From the NCBI GenBank assembly GCA_029252195.1, contig JAQXBV010000021.1:1-41650 (forward strand): a stretch of DNA of 41,650 bases, read 5' to 3'. Source of the DNA: Yoonia sp. (GTDB taxonomy: Bacteria > Pseudomonadota > Alphaproteobacteria > Rhodobacterales > Rhodobacteraceae). The notes beneath the pieces are model-generated. The model did not search any database and was not told the origin of the DNA. It saw only the letters and a program-made list of their open reading frames with translations. Position 1 is the stretch's first letter, and each line of letters starts with the position of its first letter. The position numbers and the translations under genes were made by a program. Shown piece by piece: positions 7,537 to 17,787 of this stretch.

Positions 7537-8957
7537 GCGCGCTTTGGACAATGACTGAGGCGGCCAAGGCCACGGGTGGCGTGAGTGCGGTCGATTGGGC
7601 CGCCAGCGGCGTGTCGATTGACACCCGCACCATTCAGGCGGCCGATTTGTTCGTCGCCTTGAAGGATATCCGCGACGGGCACGATTTTGTCGCACTGGCA
7701 CTGCAAAAAGGCGCGGCGGCCGCCTTGGTGACACATCGCCCCGAAGGTGTGGCAGAAGATGCGCCTTTGCTGATCGTGCCGAACGTGCTGGAGGCGCTGG
7801 AGAAACTCGGTGTCGCCTCTCGTGAGCGCACCAAGGCGAAGGTCGTCGGCGTCACCGGATCGGTCGGCAAAACATCCACCAAGGAAATGCTGCGCGCGGT
7901 GCTGAGCCCGCAGGGCAAGACCCATGTGGCAGAGGCCTCTTATAACAACCATTGGGGCGTGCCGCTGACCCTCGCGCGGATGCCCGCTGATGCGGATTTC
8001 GCCGTAATCGAGATCGGCATGAACCATCCGGGCGAAATCGCGCCCCTGTCAAAAATGGCCGCCCCGCATGTGGTCATGATCACGACTGTGGCTGCGGCAC
8101 ATCTGGAGGCCTTCGAGAACATCGCAGGCATCGCGGTTGAAAAGGCGGCGATCATGGACGGGCTTGTGGCTGGCGGCGTCGCTGTTTTGAACGCGGATAT
8201 TCCGACGGTCGATGTTCTGACAAACCGTGCGGCTGCATTGGGGGTGCCCGCCATCCTGTTTGGCTTGCATGGCAAGGATTGGACCGCCAAAGATGTGCGG
8301 TTGACGGATCAGGTGACGGTTGTGACCGCAACGCATGACGGGACGGACTACCTGTTCAAACTCGCCGTGCCCGGCCGTCATTTTGCGATGAACGGTGTCG
8401 GCGTGATGGCGGTCGTGGATGCGCTGGGCGCGGATACGGTGCAAGCCGCCCTTGATATTGGCGATTGGGTGCCACCTGGCGGGCGGGGGACGCGGGAGGT
8501 TGTCGTGCTCGATCCTGCGGTTGCGGATGATACAATTGACCTGATTGATGACGCTTTCAACGCAAACCCGACCTCGATGACGGCGTCGCTAGAAATTCTC
8601 GCCGCAGCCAAACCGCGCGATGGGGTCGGGCGGATCGTGAAAGGCCGGCGCATTGCGATTCTGGGCGATATGCTGGAGCTTGGGCCGCAAGAGTTTGAGA
8701 TGCACCGTGCCATCGCGCAGGACAAACACCTGCAAAAACTGGATATCGTGCATTGTGTCGGGCCGCGCATGCAGCACTTGCACGAAGCACTTTCAGAGGC
8801 GCAGCGCGGGATCTGGGCGCTGGATGCCGCCGCCATGTGTGAGCAAATCCGCAAACTTGTGGATGCGGGCGACGTTGTGCTCGTGAAGGGATCAAAGGGC
8901 AGCAAAGTCAGCACAGTCGTTGACGCTATCCGTAAATTGGGGCATCGCAGGGCTTAG
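7533..8957 (+). CDS. murF: UDP-MurNAc-tripeptide--D-Ala-D-Ala ligase MurF
   Basis: MurF completes the pentapeptide stem by adding D-alanyl-D-alanine. The 474-residue product shows the three Mur ligase domains: N-terminal substrate domain with SIDTRTIQAADLFVAL, ATP-binding loop GSVGKTST at 109-116, the SYNNHWGVPLTLARM and EIGMNHPGEI motifs of MurF, and a C-terminal Rossmann-like domain ending LVKGSKGSKV. The ATG overlaps the murE stop. mraY follows after 29 bases. Confidence 0.96.
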   Translation: MSALWTMTEAAKATGGVSAVDWAASGVSIDTRTIQAADLFVALKDIRDGHDFVALALQKGAAAALVTHRPEGVAEDAPLLIVPNVLEALEKLGVASRERTKAKVVGVTGSVGKTSTKEMLRAVLSPQGKTHVAEASYNNHWGVPLTLARMPADADFAVIEIGMNHPGEIAPLSKMAAPHVVMITTVAAAHLEAFENIAGIAVEKAAIMDGLVAGGVAVLNADIPTVDVLTNRAAALGVPAILFGLHGKDWTAKDVRLTDQVTVVTATHDGTDYLFKLAVPGRHFAMNGVGVMAVVDALGADTVQAALDIGDWVPPGGRGTREVVVLDPAVADDTIDLIDDAFNANPTSMTASLEILAAAKPRDGVGRIVKGRRIAILGDMLELGPQEFEMHRAIAQDKHLQKLDIVHCVGPRMQHLHEALSEAQRGIWALDAAAMCEQIRKLVDAGDVVLVKGSKGSKVSTVVDAIRKLGHRRA

Positions 8958-8986
8958 GCTTTGGACGCGTAAGAAGGTTTTAGAAC

Positions 8987-10069
8987 ATGCTTTATTGGTT
9001 AACCGCACTTTCAGACGGCGGCGATTTCTTCAACCTCTTTCGCTATATCACATTTCGGGCTGGCGGCGCGTTTATCACAGCGCTGGTGTTCGGGTTCATT
9101 TTTGGCTTGCCCCTGATAAACGTGCTGCGCCGCAAGCAAGGCAAGGGGCAGCCCATCCGCGATGATGGCCCTGAGGGGCATTTTATCAAAGCAGGCACGC
9201 CGACAATGGGGGGCTTGCTGATCGTTGGCGCGCTGACCTTCTCGACGCTGCTTTGGGCGCGGCTGGATAATCCGTTTGTGTGGATGGTGCTTTTTGTCAC
9301 CCTGTCGTTTGCGGCCATTGGCTTTGCCGATGATTACGCCAAAGTCTCTAAACAAAACACCGCAGGTGTTTCTGGTAAGATCCGGTTATTGCTGGGACTT
9401 TTGATTGCGGCCATCGCGGGTTACTGGGCCGCGCAATATCACCCTGAAGGGTTGACCAACCAGCTCGCCGTGCCGGTTTTCAAGAACGTGCTGATCAACA
9501 TGGGCTTTTTGTTTATCCCGTTCTCGGTGATTGTAATCGTCGGCGCCGCCAATGCGGTCAATCTCACGGACGGGCTCGACGGGCTCGCGATTATGCCGGT
9601 GATGATTGCGGCAGGCACTTTCGGGATCATCGCCTATGTTGTTGGCCGTGTCGACTTTTCCGAAGAGCTTGGACTGCATTACGTCCCGGAATCGGGCGAG
9701 ATTTTGATCTTCTGCCTCGCGCTAATCGGCGGCGGTTTGGGCTTTCTTTGGTATAACGCACCACCTGCTGCGGTCTTTATGGGCGACACAGGCTCGCTTG
9801 CTTTGGGCGGGGCTTTGGGCGCGATTGCTGTGGCGACCAAGCACGAAATCGTTCTGGCGATTGTGGGCGGCTTATTTGTCGTCGAGGCGCTCTCAGTGAT
9901 CATTCAGGTGCTCTATTTCAAGCGCACGGGTAAGCGCGTGTTCCTGATGGCGCCGATCCATCACCACTATGAAAAGAAGGGTTGGGCCGAGCCGCAGATC
10001 GTGATCCGTTTCTGGATTATCTCGCTGATTCTCGCGATGATCGGCCTTGCGACGCTGAAAGTGCGCTAA
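8987..10069 (+). CDS. mraY: phospho-MurNAc-pentapeptide transferase MraY
   Basis: MraY is the integral membrane enzyme that moves phospho-MurNAc-pentapeptide onto undecaprenyl phosphate to make lipid I. It is 360 residues with about ten hydrophobic segments. Family motifs present are GTPTMGG (about residues 70-76), the aspartate pair in [18 protein letters not shown] (catalytic Asp region), [12 protein letters not shown] and the histidine cluster [13 protein letters not shown] near 321-333. GAAGG lies about 12 bases before the ATG. The next gene, hutD-like, is on the other strand and interrupts the cluster. Confidence 0.97.
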   Translation: MLYWLTALSDGGDFFNLFRYITFRAGGAFITALVFGFIFGLPLINVLRRKQGKGQPIRDDGPEGHFIKAGTPTMGGLLIVGALTFSTLLWARLDNPFVWMVLFVTLSFAAIGFADDYAKVSKQNTAGVSGKIRLLLGLLIAAIAGYWAAQYHPEGLTNQLAVPVFKNVLINMGFLFIPFSVIVIVGAANAVNLTDGLDGLAIMPVMIAAGTFGIIAYVVGRVDFSEELGLHYVPESGEILIFCLALIGGGLGFLWYNAPPAAVFMGDTGSLALGGALGAIAVATKHEIVLAIVGGLFVVEALSVIIQVLYFKRTGKRVFLMAPIHHHYEKKGWAEPQIVIRFWIISLILAMIGLATLKVR

Positions 10070-10084
10070 GGGTCACGATAACGG

Positions 10085-10591
10085 CTAAGGCACTGGGGCG
10101 CAGGGCGATTTCATCGCCGCGCCCGAGGGCAAAGCCGCGTTGCGGCACCCTATTCCCTGCGATGTGAATACCCCTTTGAGATGGAAAAGCCCTGTCAGCT
10201 CGGACGGGGCTTTGATCGTTTTGGGGCCCGCAACGACAACGACGTTGGCGCTGACGTGATTTGCGTCAAAAATGACGTTGAGGTCACGGATCGGGCCGTC
10301 TGTCATGACACTGTTAATCGGCGTGTCGCCTGAAAAATGCACAGGCTTGAGTGGTCCCGCGTCCAAAATCGCGTCGGGTGTATGCAGCGCGATCCCGTTG
10401 CCGTCGATCACGGTCAGGATGCGCGACAGCCCCGCGAAGATCGAGAACGGCCCGTCAGAGGCGACCTCCGCCATGCTGATCCGCCAGTGCCAGTCCTCGC
10501 TAATGTGAGACCGCGCAATCTCATGAGTGATGCCGCCCCCGTTCTTCCATGGGACAGTGATGAAATGATCGGGGGGCGTGATTTTAAACAT
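10085..10591 (-). CDS. HutD/Ves family cupin-like protein
   Basis: The 168-residue product belongs to the HutD (DUF886) family: the diagnostic N-terminal VPWKNGGGITHEI is present, followed by WRISMAEVASDGPFSIFAG and LTVIDGNGIAL of the double cupin fold. HutD is associated with histidine utilisation operons in pseudomonads and Ves with cold response in E. coli; the biochemical role is not settled, and no hut genes are here. AAAGG lies eight bases before the ATG at 10591, which is preferred over one 39 bases further out. It lies head-on to mraY (15 bases apart) and divergent from murD, an odd place inside a murein operon. Confidence 0.85.
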   Translation of the reverse strand: MFKITPPDHFITVPWKNGGGITHEIARSHISEDWHWRISMAEVASDGPFSIFAGLSRILTVIDGNGIALHTPDAILDAGPLKPVHFSGDTPINSVMTDGPIRDLNVIFDANHVSANVVVVAGPKTIKAPSELTGLFHLKGVFTSQGIGCRNAALPSGAAMKSPCAPVP

Positions 10592-10797
10592 GGGATGCCT
10601 TTGGGTTTTGCCATAATGATCACATCCCACGCGGGGTCTGCAAATCGGGAATTGCGGATCCTGCGCGCATTGCGGAGGGGGGATCGCTTTGGCAGGCAGA
10701 TGATTTGCGACTTTGAGACAACGCGAGGCGGGGCCTTCGGCTTGCGTTTAGGCCTGCTTTGGTGCCAGTTGGGCGCGGACAAATAAGGAGCGGTGGC

Positions 10798-12195
10798 ATG
10801 ATTCCTGTGCGTGGGTATGAGGGCAAACTGGTTGCCGTTTTGGGGCTGGGTCGGTCAGGACGTGCGGCGGCGTTAGCATTGAATGCAGGCGGCGCGCAGG
10901 CTGTCGTCTGGGATGATGGTGCCGCTGCTCGGGCATCTGCGGAAGCGGAAGGGTTCGAGGTTCGTGATCTGACCAAACCGGACGGTTTTGATGGCGTAGC
11001 GCGCCTGATCGTCTCGCCTGGGATTCCGCATCTCTATCCTTCGCCCAATAAGGTGATTGCCGCCGCATGGGCTGCTGGCGTGCCCGTGGACAATGATATC
11101 GGCCTGTTTTTCCAGTCTTACGCGACCGAAGATTGGGCGGATTTTCATACCGGTCCGAAGGTGATTGCGGTGACGGGGTCGAATGGAAAATCGACGACTT
11201 CGGCGCTGATCCATCACATTTGCGTCGAGAATGGCCGTGCGAGCCAGCTTGCGGGCAATATCGGTCGCGGTGTTCTGGATATCGAGCCTGCCCATGACGG
11301 CGAGGTCGTGGTGTTGGAGCTGTCGTCCTATCAGACCGATCTCGCGCGCAGTTTGACGCCTGATGTCGCCGTGTTGACGAATATCAGTCCTGACCATCTG
11401 GATCGCCATGCGGGGCTTGGTGGATATTTTGCGGCCAAGCGTCGGTTGTTTGCCGAGGGCGGGCCTGATCGTTGTGTCATTGGAGTCGACGAGATCGAAG
11501 GCCAGTTTTTGGCCAATCAATTGGCGGAAGGCGCGGCGGATGACCGCGTGATAAGGATTTCCTCTGGCCAGAAGCTGGAATCCGAAGGCTGGACGGTTTT
11601 CGCGCGCAAGGGGTTCCTCAGCGAGTATCGCAAGGGGCGTCAGGTCTGCTCGATTGACCTGCGCGCCATTCAGGGTCTGCCCGGTGCGCATAACCATCAG
11701 AATGCATGTGCCGCCTATGCTGCCTGCCGCACCCTTGGTTTTAGTCCCAAAGGCATCGAGACCGCGATGCATTCGTTTGGTGGGTTGCCCCATCGCAGCC
11801 AGCTTGTTGGCGAGAAGGACGGTGTCCGTTTTGTCAACGACAGCAAAGCCACCAATGTGGATAGTGCGGCCAAGGCGTTGCAGGCCTTTGGCAAAATCCG
11901 CTGGGTTTGCGGAGGTCTGCAAAAAGAAGGCGGGCTGGCTGGGCTCTTGCCGCATGTTGGTTCGGTCACAAAGGCCTATGTAATCGGACGCGAGGCCGAG
12001 GATTTTGCCCGCCAGTTGATTGGCGTCGAGACATTGGTCTGCACCACGATGGAAGCAGCAGTTGCGGCAGCGGCAGCGGATGCCGAGGCTGGCGATTTTG
12101 TGCTCTTGGCGCCAGCCTGCGCGAGCTTTGATCAATACGACAACTTCGAGCAGCGCGGCGAGGACTTTATGGCGCAGGTTAAGCGATTGCTTTGA
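10798..12195 (+). CDS. murD: UDP-MurNAc-L-alanine--D-glutamate ligase MurD
   Basis: MurD adds D-glutamate to UDP-MurNAc-L-Ala. The 465-residue product starts with a Rossmann fold ([12 protein letters not shown], about residues 14-25), has the ATP loop GSNGKST at 127-133, LELSSYQTD of the central domain, and the late motifs [22 protein letters not shown] and [19 protein letters not shown] that identify MurD. AAGGAG lies eight bases before the ATG; a frame extension to 10759 lacks one. It converges on and overlaps the YhiN-type gene by 17 bases. Because hutD lies between mraY and this gene, it probably has a promoter in 10592-10797, which I cannot pinpoint. Confidence 0.96.
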   Translation: MIPVRGYEGKLVAVLGLGRSGRAAALALNAGGAQAVVWDDGAAARASAEAEGFEVRDLTKPDGFDGVARLIVSPGIPHLYPSPNKVIAAAWAAGVPVDNDIGLFFQSYATEDWADFHTGPKVIAVTGSNGKSTTSALIHHICVENGRASQLAGNIGRGVLDIEPAHDGEVVVLELSSYQTDLARSLTPDVAVLTNISPDHLDRHAGLGGYFAAKRRLFAEGGPDRCVIGVDEIEGQFLANQLAEGAADDRVIRISSGQKLESEGWTVFARKGFLSEYRKGRQVCSIDLRAIQGLPGAHNHQNACAAYAACRTLGFSPKGIETAMHSFGGLPHRSQLVGEKDGVRFVNDSKATNVDSAAKALQAFGKIRWVCGGLQKEGGLAGLLPHVGSVTKAYVIGREAEDFARQLIGVETLVCTTMEAAVAAAAADAEAGDFVLLAPACASFDQYDNFEQRGEDFMAQVKRLL

Positions 12196-13354
12196 TCGCC
12201 TGACCTGCCGCCCAGCCTGATGACCATGCCCATTGGAAATTGTAGCCGCCGAGCCAGCCTGTGACATCGACGGCCTCGCCGATGAAATAGAGGTTTGGCA
12301 TGGTTTTGGCGGCCATTGTTTTGCTGCTCAGGTCGTTGGTGTCGACGCCGCCAAGGGTGACTTCGGCGGTCCGATACCCTTCGGAGCCAGTCGGGGTTTG
12401 CGTCCAGTTTTGCAAATTTTCACAAAGCTTTTGCAGTTTGGCGTCGGATTGATCGGCCAGCGTGCCCGACATGTCGATGTGATCGGTGAGGTAGTTCACC
12501 AGCTTTGACGGCAGGTGCTGGCCGATGATCGTGGTCAGTGCCTTGCGCCCGTCGGTCTGCCGCGCGGATTTGAGGAGTGTGAAAAGGTCGGTCTGCGGGA
12601 TCAGGTTGGTGGTGATTGCATCCCCGTCGCGCCAGTAGGAGGAGGCTTGCAGGATTGCAGGCCCTGAGAGGCCGCGGTGCGTGAACAGCATCGCCTCGTC
12701 AAAGCTGGTTCCATTGGCGCTGACCCGCGCGGGCAGGGCAGTGCCAGCCAGCGTTTTGAACCGTTCGTCGGTGAAGGTGAGCGGCACGAGACCGGGGCGG
12801 GTCTCGACGATGCCAAGTCCGAATTGTGTGGCGATTTGATATGCGAGGCCCGTGGCGCCCATTTTGGGAATGGATTTTCCGCCTGAGGCCATCACGAGGT
12901 TGGTTGCGGTAACGACGCGGGTTTGGTCGTCACGGGACAAGGTGACGTGGAAATGGGTGCCGTCGTGGGTGATCTCGCCGACCTTGGTTTGCAGCCACAG
13001 TTGGGCGTGTTTCATCTCGGAGCGCAACATGGCGACGATATCGCGGGCAGTGTCGTCGCAGAATAACTGGCCGAGGGCCTTCTCGTGGTAGCTGATGCCA
13101 TAGGCGGCCACGAGGCTGATGAAATCCCATTGTGTGTAGCGTTTGAGCGCAGATTTGGCGAAATGCGGGTTCTGGCTGATGAAATTGGCCGCCGTGGTGT
13201 GCATGTTGGTGAAGTTGCACCGCCCGCCGCCTGAGATGCGGATCTTCTCGCCTGCGGCTTTGGCGTGGTCAACGACGAGAGTGTCCGCGCCCGCATGGGC
13301 CGCGCACATCATACCTGCGGCACCTGCGCCGATGATAAGGGTTTTGACTTGCAT
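12179..13354 (-). CDS. YhiN/HI0933 family NAD(P)/FAD-dependent oxidoreductase
   Basis: This 391-residue flavoprotein belongs to the HI0933/YhiN (aminoacetone oxidase-like) family. The FAD-binding [12 protein letters not shown] is at residues 7-18, followed by the family signature [16 protein letters not shown], a mid motif [17 protein letters not shown], and the C-terminal [23 protein letters not shown]. Reaction and substrate are unknown for the family. It is transcribed against the dcw cluster and its 3' end overlaps murD by 17 bases, so read-through from either side would make antisense RNA. Its start is 269 bases from ftsW, which is divergent. Confidence 0.9.
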   Translation of the reverse strand: MQVKTLIIGAGAAGMMCAAHAGADTLVVDHAKAAGEKIRISGGGRCNFTNMHTTAANFISQNPHFAKSALKRYTQWDFISLVAAYGISYHEKALGQLFCDDTARDIVAMLRSEMKHAQLWLQTKVGEITHDGTHFHVTLSRDDQTRVVTATNLVMASGGKSIPKMGATGLAYQIATQFGLGIVETRPGLVPLTFTDERFKTLAGTALPARVSANGTSFDEAMLFTHRGLSGPAILQASSYWRDGDAITTNLIPQTDLFTLLKSARQTDGRKALTTIIGQHLPSKLVNYLTDHIDMSGTLADQSDAKLQKLCENLQNWTQTPTGSEGYRTAEVTLGGVDTNDLSSKTMAAKTMPNLYFIGEAVDVTGWLGGYNFQWAWSSGWAAGQAIKAIA

Positions 13355-13623
13355 GGGGCAGGGGTGCCGCGAAAACGGCGCTGGTGCAAGTGGAAAGCTT
13401 TGTCATGTCGATCACATGCAAACTGGCGATGACAATCGGGGTGCCGCAGGCCCATGGGCCGTCACAACCGACCCGATCACTCCTTTGGGCAGGGCGCGAT
13501 TGTCGCGGTCCAGCTTGAAACTGCCGATACGCTAATTGTTGTGGAAATCCCAGAGAATTTGGGCTATGGCTGGTGTCAGACCCGAAAAATCGGGCGATTT
13601 GAGGCAGTATTGGCGGTATATCC
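13355..13623. promoter_or_regulatory. divergent intergenic region between the flavoprotein gene and ftsW
   Basis: These 269 bases separate two divergent gene starts and must hold a promoter for ftsW, because the gene upstream is on the opposite strand. I could not find a convincing -35/-10 pair. A small hairpin CCCGA-AAAA-TCGGG (13581-13594) lies about 30 bases before the ftsW start and could affect its translation. Confidence 0.35.
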
Positions 13624-14790
13624 ATGACGGAAATGGTCTATGGCACGGTCCCAGTTTACACTGGTGAACCTATTCTTCCACGTTGGTGGCGCACGATTGA
13701 TAAATGGACGATGTCTTGCATCCTGATCCTGTTCGGGATCGGCCTGCTGCTTGGACTGGCGTCTTCTCCTCCCTTGGCCAGCAAGAACGGCCTAGAGCCG
13801 TTTCACTATGTCACGCGTCAGGCGATCTTTGGCGGTGTGGCGATGATCGTCATGTTTGGTGTCTCGATGATGCCGCCGCAAATGATCCGCCGTATGGCTG
13901 TTGTGGGGTTTCTGGTCTCGTTTGTCGCCCTGATGGGATTGCCTTTTTTCGGCACGGATTTCGGCAAAGGTGCGATGCGCTGGTACTCATTGGGGTTCGC
14001 CTCGTTCCAGCCCTCCGAGTTTCTCAAGCCCGGATTTGTGGTTGTCGCCGCGTGGTTGATGGCCGCCAGCTTTGAGGTTGGTGCCCCTCCGGGCCGGATG
14101 TATTCTTTTGTCCTGACGGCGGTGATTTGCTTGTTGCTCGCGTTGCAGCCCGACTTTGGTCAGGCTTGTCTGGTGCTTTTCTCTTGGGGTGTGATGTATT
14201 TCGTCGCGGGCGCGCCGATGTTTTTGCTCTTTGGTATTGCAGGGCTTGTTGTGATGGCGGGGACATTTGCCTATTCCAACTCCGAGCACTTTGCGCGCCG
14301 TATCGACGGCTTTTTGAACCCCGAAGTCGATCCGACCACCCAGCTTGGCTATGCCACAAACGCAATCCGCGAGGGTGGTTTCTTTGGCGTGGGTGTGGGC
14401 GAGGGGCAAGTGAAGTGGTCGCTGCCTGATGCGCATACCGACTTTATCATTGCGGTTGCAGCGGAAGAATACGGACTGATTTGCGTCATGATGATCATCA
14501 TTCTTTACGGCGTGATTGTTGTGCGCTCTTTGCTGCGCCTGCTCAACGAGCGCGATCCGTTTATCCGGCTTGCGGGCACGGGGCTGGCTTGTGCCTTTGG
14601 TGTGCAGGCGATGATCAATATGGGTGTGGCGGTGCGTTTGCTGCCAGCAAAGGGCATGACGCTGCCGTTTGTGTCTTATGGCGGCTCGTCCTTGATTGCG
14701 GGTGGCATTGCGATGGGCATTTTGCTTGCGCTGACGCGGACCCGTCCGCAGGGCAAGATCGGCGATATTCTGATGCGGAGAACACGGTGA
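13624..14790 (+). CDS. ftsW: septal peptidoglycan glycosyltransferase FtsW (SEDS family)
   Basis: FtsW polymerises lipid II into glycan strands at the septum with FtsI. The 388-residue polytopic membrane protein has about ten hydrophobic segments and SEDS landmarks: [21 protein letters not shown] (about residues 117-138), the QPDFGQA segment, [38 protein letters not shown] and the C-terminal [10 protein letters not shown]. An ATG nine bases into the frame is an equally good start; neither has a clear Shine-Dalgarno. The TGA overlaps the murG GTG (GTGA). Confidence 0.96.
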   Translation: MTEMVYGTVPVYTGEPILPRWWRTIDKWTMSCILILFGIGLLLGLASSPPLASKNGLEPFHYVTRQAIFGGVAMIVMFGVSMMPPQMIRRMAVVGFLVSFVALMGLPFFGTDFGKGAMRWYSLGFASFQPSEFLKPGFVVVAAWLMAASFEVGAPPGRMYSFVLTAVICLLLALQPDFGQACLVLFSWGVMYFVAGAPMFLLFGIAGLVVMAGTFAYSNSEHFARRIDGFLNPEVDPTTQLGYATNAIREGGFFGVGVGEGQVKWSLPDAHTDFIIAVAAEEYGLICVMMIIILYGVIVVRSLLRLLNERDPFIRLAGTGLACAFGVQAMINMGVAVRLLPAKGMTLPFVSYGGSSLIAGGIAMGILLALTRTRPQGKIGDILMRRTR

Positions 14791-15872
14791 GCAGGCTCCT
14801 TGTCATCGCAGCAGGCGGCACGGGCGGGCATATGTTTCCCGCCCAAGCACTTGCGGAGGCGATGCTGGCCAAAGGCTGGCGCGTTAAACTGTCGACCGAT
14901 GAGCGCGGGGCCCGTTATGCGGGTGGTTTTCCTGACGCGGTCGAGATTGCCATTGTAAAGTCTGCGACCTTTGCCCGTGGGGGCATTGTGCCCAAACTCG
15001 CCGTCCCGTTTCGGATCGTGGCAGGGATTGCTGGCGCGACGTGGCGCATGTTTCGCGAAAAGCCTGACGTTGTTATTGGCTTTGGTGGCTACCCTGCGAT
15101 CCCTGCGATGGCGGCGGCTTGGGTCTTGCGCATCCCGCGGATGATACACGAGCAAAACGGCGTTTTGGGTCGCACCAATCGCGTGTTTGCCAAGCGCGTC
15201 GATAAGGTCGCTTGCGGAATTTGGCCGACGGCCTTGCCCGAGGGCGTAAAAGGTGTGCATGTGGGCAATCCTGTCCGTGCGGCGGTGTTGGAGCGTGCCG
15301 GCGCGGGCTATATCCCGCCGGGTGATTATCCGATGTCGATACTTGTGATGGGCGGCTCTCAGGGCGCGCGCATTCTGTCCGATATCGTGCCGCCCGCGAT
15401 TGATGCGCTGCCCGAAGAACTTCGCCGTAATGTGCGCGTGGCCCATCAGGCCCGCGAAGAGGATATGCAGCGCGTTGCGACCTATTATGCCGATGCGTTG
15501 ATTTCTGCCGATGTGCAGCCGTTCTTTGACGATGTGCCCAACCGCATGTCGGAGGCGCAATTGGTCATCACCCGCTCTGGCGCCTCGACGATTGCCGATG
15601 TGAGCGTCATTGGCCGCCCTGCGATTTTTGTCCCTTTCGCTGCGGCGACGGGAGACCACCAGACCGCTAATGCGCGGCAATTGGTGAATGCGGGGGCGGC
15701 GATCCTGATCCCTGAGGATGTGTTCACGGTCAAAACACTGACCGAGCAAATCGCGACGGTTTTGTCTCATGAAGCGGGGGCTTTGAAGATGTCCCAAGCG
15801 GCGTTGGCCTGCGGAATTCCAGATGCGACGACCCGCCTTGTGGTCTTGGTCGATGAGCTGGCAAAAAAATAA
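14787..15872 (+). CDS. murG: UDP-GlcNAc transferase MurG (lipid II synthesis)
   Basis: MurG adds GlcNAc to lipid I on the inner face of the membrane to give lipid II. The start is placed at the GTG of a GTGA overlap with ftsW, giving 361 residues; the frame is open further back within ftsW but that is a shadow. The glycine-rich [10 protein letters not shown] is at about residues 10-19, [13 protein letters not shown] and [13 protein letters not shown] follow, and the C-terminal donor site has [10 protein letters not shown] and [12 protein letters not shown]. Coupled upstream to ftsW; murC begins 22 bases on. Confidence 0.96.
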   Translation: MSRLLVIAAGGTGGHMFPAQALAEAMLAKGWRVKLSTDERGARYAGGFPDAVEIAIVKSATFARGGIVPKLAVPFRIVAGIAGATWRMFREKPDVVIGFGGYPAIPAMAAAWVLRIPRMIHEQNGVLGRTNRVFAKRVDKVACGIWPTALPEGVKGVHVGNPVRAAVLERAGAGYIPPGDYPMSILVMGGSQGARILSDIVPPAIDALPEELRRNVRVAHQAREEDMQRVATYYADALISADVQPFFDDVPNRMSEAQLVITRSGASTIADVSVIGRPAIFVPFAAATGDHQTANARQLVNAGAAILIPEDVFTVKTLTEQIATVLSHEAGALKMSQAALACGIPDATTRLVVLVDELAKK

Positions 15873-15894
15873 CAAGTTGTGAAAGAATAAGAAA

Positions 15895-17295
15895 ATGAAT
15901 GCTGCGGCGACGAAACTCCCCCTTGATGTTGGTGCGATCCATTTCGTTGGGATCGGGGGCATTGGTATGTCTGGTATCGCCGAGGTGCTGATCAACCACG
16001 GCTATCAGGTGCAGGGCTCTGATCTGAAGGCTTCGCCGATCACCGATCGTTTGGCCAAGCTGGGGGCTACGATTTTTGTGGGTCAAAACGCAGAGAACTT
16101 GGCGAATGCCGAGGTGGTTGTGATCTCATCCGCCATAAAACCGGGAAACCCTGAATTGGACGAGGCCCGCGCCCGTGGCCTGCCAATCGTGCGTCGCGCC
16201 GAGATGCTGGCCGAGTTGATGCGCCTGAAATCTAACGTCGCGATTGCGGGCACCCATGGCAAGACCACGACGACCACGATGGTTGCCGCTCTTTTGGATG
16301 AAGGCGGGCTTGATCCGACTGTCATCAATGGCGGCATCATTCATGCTTACGGATCAAACGCCCGTATGGGGCAGGGCGAGTGGATGGTCGTAGAGGCCGA
16401 CGAAAGCGACGGCACCTTCAACCGTTTGCCTGCCACGATTGCCATCGTGACCAATATCGACCCCGAGCATATGGAGCACTGGCACACGATCGAGAACCTG
16501 CGTCAGGGGTTTTACGAGTTTGTGTCGGGGATTCCGTTTTACGGGATTGCGGTGTGCTGCACCGATAATGCCGAAGTGCAGGCACTTGTCGGTCGTTTGA
16601 CCGACCGCCGCGTTGTGACCTACGGCTTTAACGCCCAAGCTGACGTGCGGGCGATCAACCTGACCTATAAAGCAGGTGTCGCCCATTTTGATGTGGCGTT
16701 GCAGGCCGAAGGTTTGCTGATCGAGGATTGTGAACTGCCGATGCCTGGCGATCATAACGTGTCCAACGCGCTCTCCGCTGTGGCTGTGGCCCGTCATTTG
16801 GGCATGAAAAAGGACGAAATCCGCGCCGCACTCAAGAAATTCGGTGGCGTGAACCGCCGCTTTACCCGCGTGGGCGAGGTGAATGGCGTCACGATTATCG
16901 ACGACTACGGGCACCACCCTGTCGAGATCACTGCCGTTTTGAAGGCCGCGCGTCAGGCGACCGAGGGCCGTGTGATCGCGGTGCACCAGCCGCACCGCTA
17001 TACGCGATTGAGCCACCACTTCGACGAATTCTGTGCCTGCTTTAATGATGCCGATGTGGTGGGCATTGCCGATGTTTATGCCGCGGGCGAAGAGCCGATT
17101 TCGGGCGCGTCGCGCGATGATCTGGTTGCAGGTCTGATCCGGCACGGCCACCGCCACGCCCGCGCTGTGGCCAGTGAGGACGATCTGGAACGCCTCGTGC
17201 GCGAACAGGCCAAACCAGGTGATATGGTTGTTTGCCTTGGGGCAGGGACGATCTCGGCTTGGGCCAATGCCTTGCCCGCGCGTTTGGAAAAGTGA
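15895..17295 (+). CDS. murC: UDP-N-acetylmuramate--L-alanine ligase MurC
   Basis: MurC starts the peptide stem by adding L-alanine to UDP-MurNAc. The 466-residue product has the N-terminal Rossmann [15 protein letters not shown] (about 16-30), the ATP loop GTHGKTTT at 119-126, [11 protein letters not shown], the [11 protein letters not shown] segment typical of MurC, and VHQPHRYTR near the C-terminal domain. The leader is A-rich (GAAAGAATAAG) without a strong Shine-Dalgarno. Its TGA overlaps the GTG of the first DUF2484 gene. Confidence 0.97.
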   Translation: MNAAATKLPLDVGAIHFVGIGGIGMSGIAEVLINHGYQVQGSDLKASPITDRLAKLGATIFVGQNAENLANAEVVVISSAIKPGNPELDEARARGLPIVRRAEMLAELMRLKSNVAIAGTHGKTTTTTMVAALLDEGGLDPTVINGGIIHAYGSNARMGQGEWMVVEADESDGTFNRLPATIAIVTNIDPEHMEHWHTIENLRQGFYEFVSGIPFYGIAVCCTDNAEVQALVGRLTDRRVVTYGFNAQADVRAINLTYKAGVAHFDVALQAEGLLIEDCELPMPGDHNVSNALSAVAVARHLGMKKDEIRAALKKFGGVNRRFTRVGEVNGVTIIDDYGHHPVEITAVLKAARQATEGRVIAVHQPHRYTRLSHHFDEFCACFNDADVVGIADVYAAGEEPISGASRDDLVAGLIRHGHRHARAVASEDDLERLVREQAKPGDMVVCLGAGTISAWANALPARLEK

Positions 17296-17546
17296 CAGGG
17301 TCGCTCGTCATAGGATGCCTGTGGGTCCTCGTTGCGACGGGGACCGCGTTTTTGCCGATGCGCAGGCAGTATCCGCTTGGTATTATGTTGTTGATCGCGG
17401 CACCGTTTTTGATCGTCTGGATCGGCTATGACTTTGGCTGGTTTGTGGCGGTTCTGGCGTTTGCGGCCTCTGTGTCTATGTTCCGTAGGCCGTTCATGTA
17501 TTTCTATGCCCGTGCGCGCGGTCAAAAGCCGGAGCTGCCCCGATGA
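17292..17546 (+). CDS. DUF2484 family small membrane protein (first copy)
   Basis: This 84-residue protein, largely two to three hydrophobic helices ([53 protein letters not shown]) and a basic tail ending [11 protein letters not shown], matches the DUF2484 family known from Rhodobacteraceae murein clusters. The function is unknown. The GTG start overlaps the murC stop (GTGA) and its own TGA overlaps the next ATG (ATGA), so it is likely to be translated with murC and the second copy. A longer frame back to 17232 lies in murC and is rejected. Position suggests a role in cell wall or division; this is inference. Confidence 0.78.
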   Translation: MTGSLVIGCLWVLVATGTAFLPMRRQYPLGIMLLIAAPFLIVWIGYDFGWFVAVLAFAASVSMFRRPFMYFYARARGQKPELPR

Positions 17547-17764
17547 TCTCTCTGGCCGCAGCGGCGCTCTGGTTGATCGTGGCCAATGTGGTCGCGATGT
17601 TTCCGTCCAAAGACCAGCATTGGCGCTTTGCCTATGCGATGATCGCAGTCGGCGTGCCGGTTTTGGGCTGGGTGACATATGACAACGGGCCGTGGATCGG
17701 TTTGTTTGTGCTTGCAGCGGGTGGATCGGTGCTGCGCTGGCCGTTGATCTATTTGACCCGCTAG
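17543..17764 (+). CDS. DUF2484 family small membrane protein (second copy)
   Basis: A 73-residue, almost entirely hydrophobic protein coupled to the first copy by an ATGA overlap. It resembles the first in plan: an N-terminal helix ([19 protein letters not shown] versus [19 protein letters not shown]), a middle helix ([19 protein letters not shown]), then a Gly-containing third segment ([19 protein letters not shown] versus [20 protein letters not shown]). The shared pattern LW-(V/I)-x-A-x-x-x-A-x-x-P and the R-(R/W)-P-(F/L) near the end point to a tandem paralogue. Function unknown. murB follows after 23 bases. Confidence 0.75.
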   Translation: MISLAAAALWLIVANVVAMFPSKDQHWRFAYAMIAVGVPVLGWVTYDNGPWIGLFVLAAGGSVLRWPLIYLTR

Positions 17765-17787
17765 GTGCGTCGCGTTATGGGCCGTTC

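Noticed and set aside
10873..12267. Reverse open frame of 464 codons opposite murD
   Set aside because: Antisense shadow with low-complexity Arg/Gln/His composition; it also overlaps the flavoprotein gene.
14676..15995. Reverse open frame of 439 codons opposite ftsW/murG
   Set aside because: Antisense shadow; the murG frame shows all glycosyltransferase motifs.
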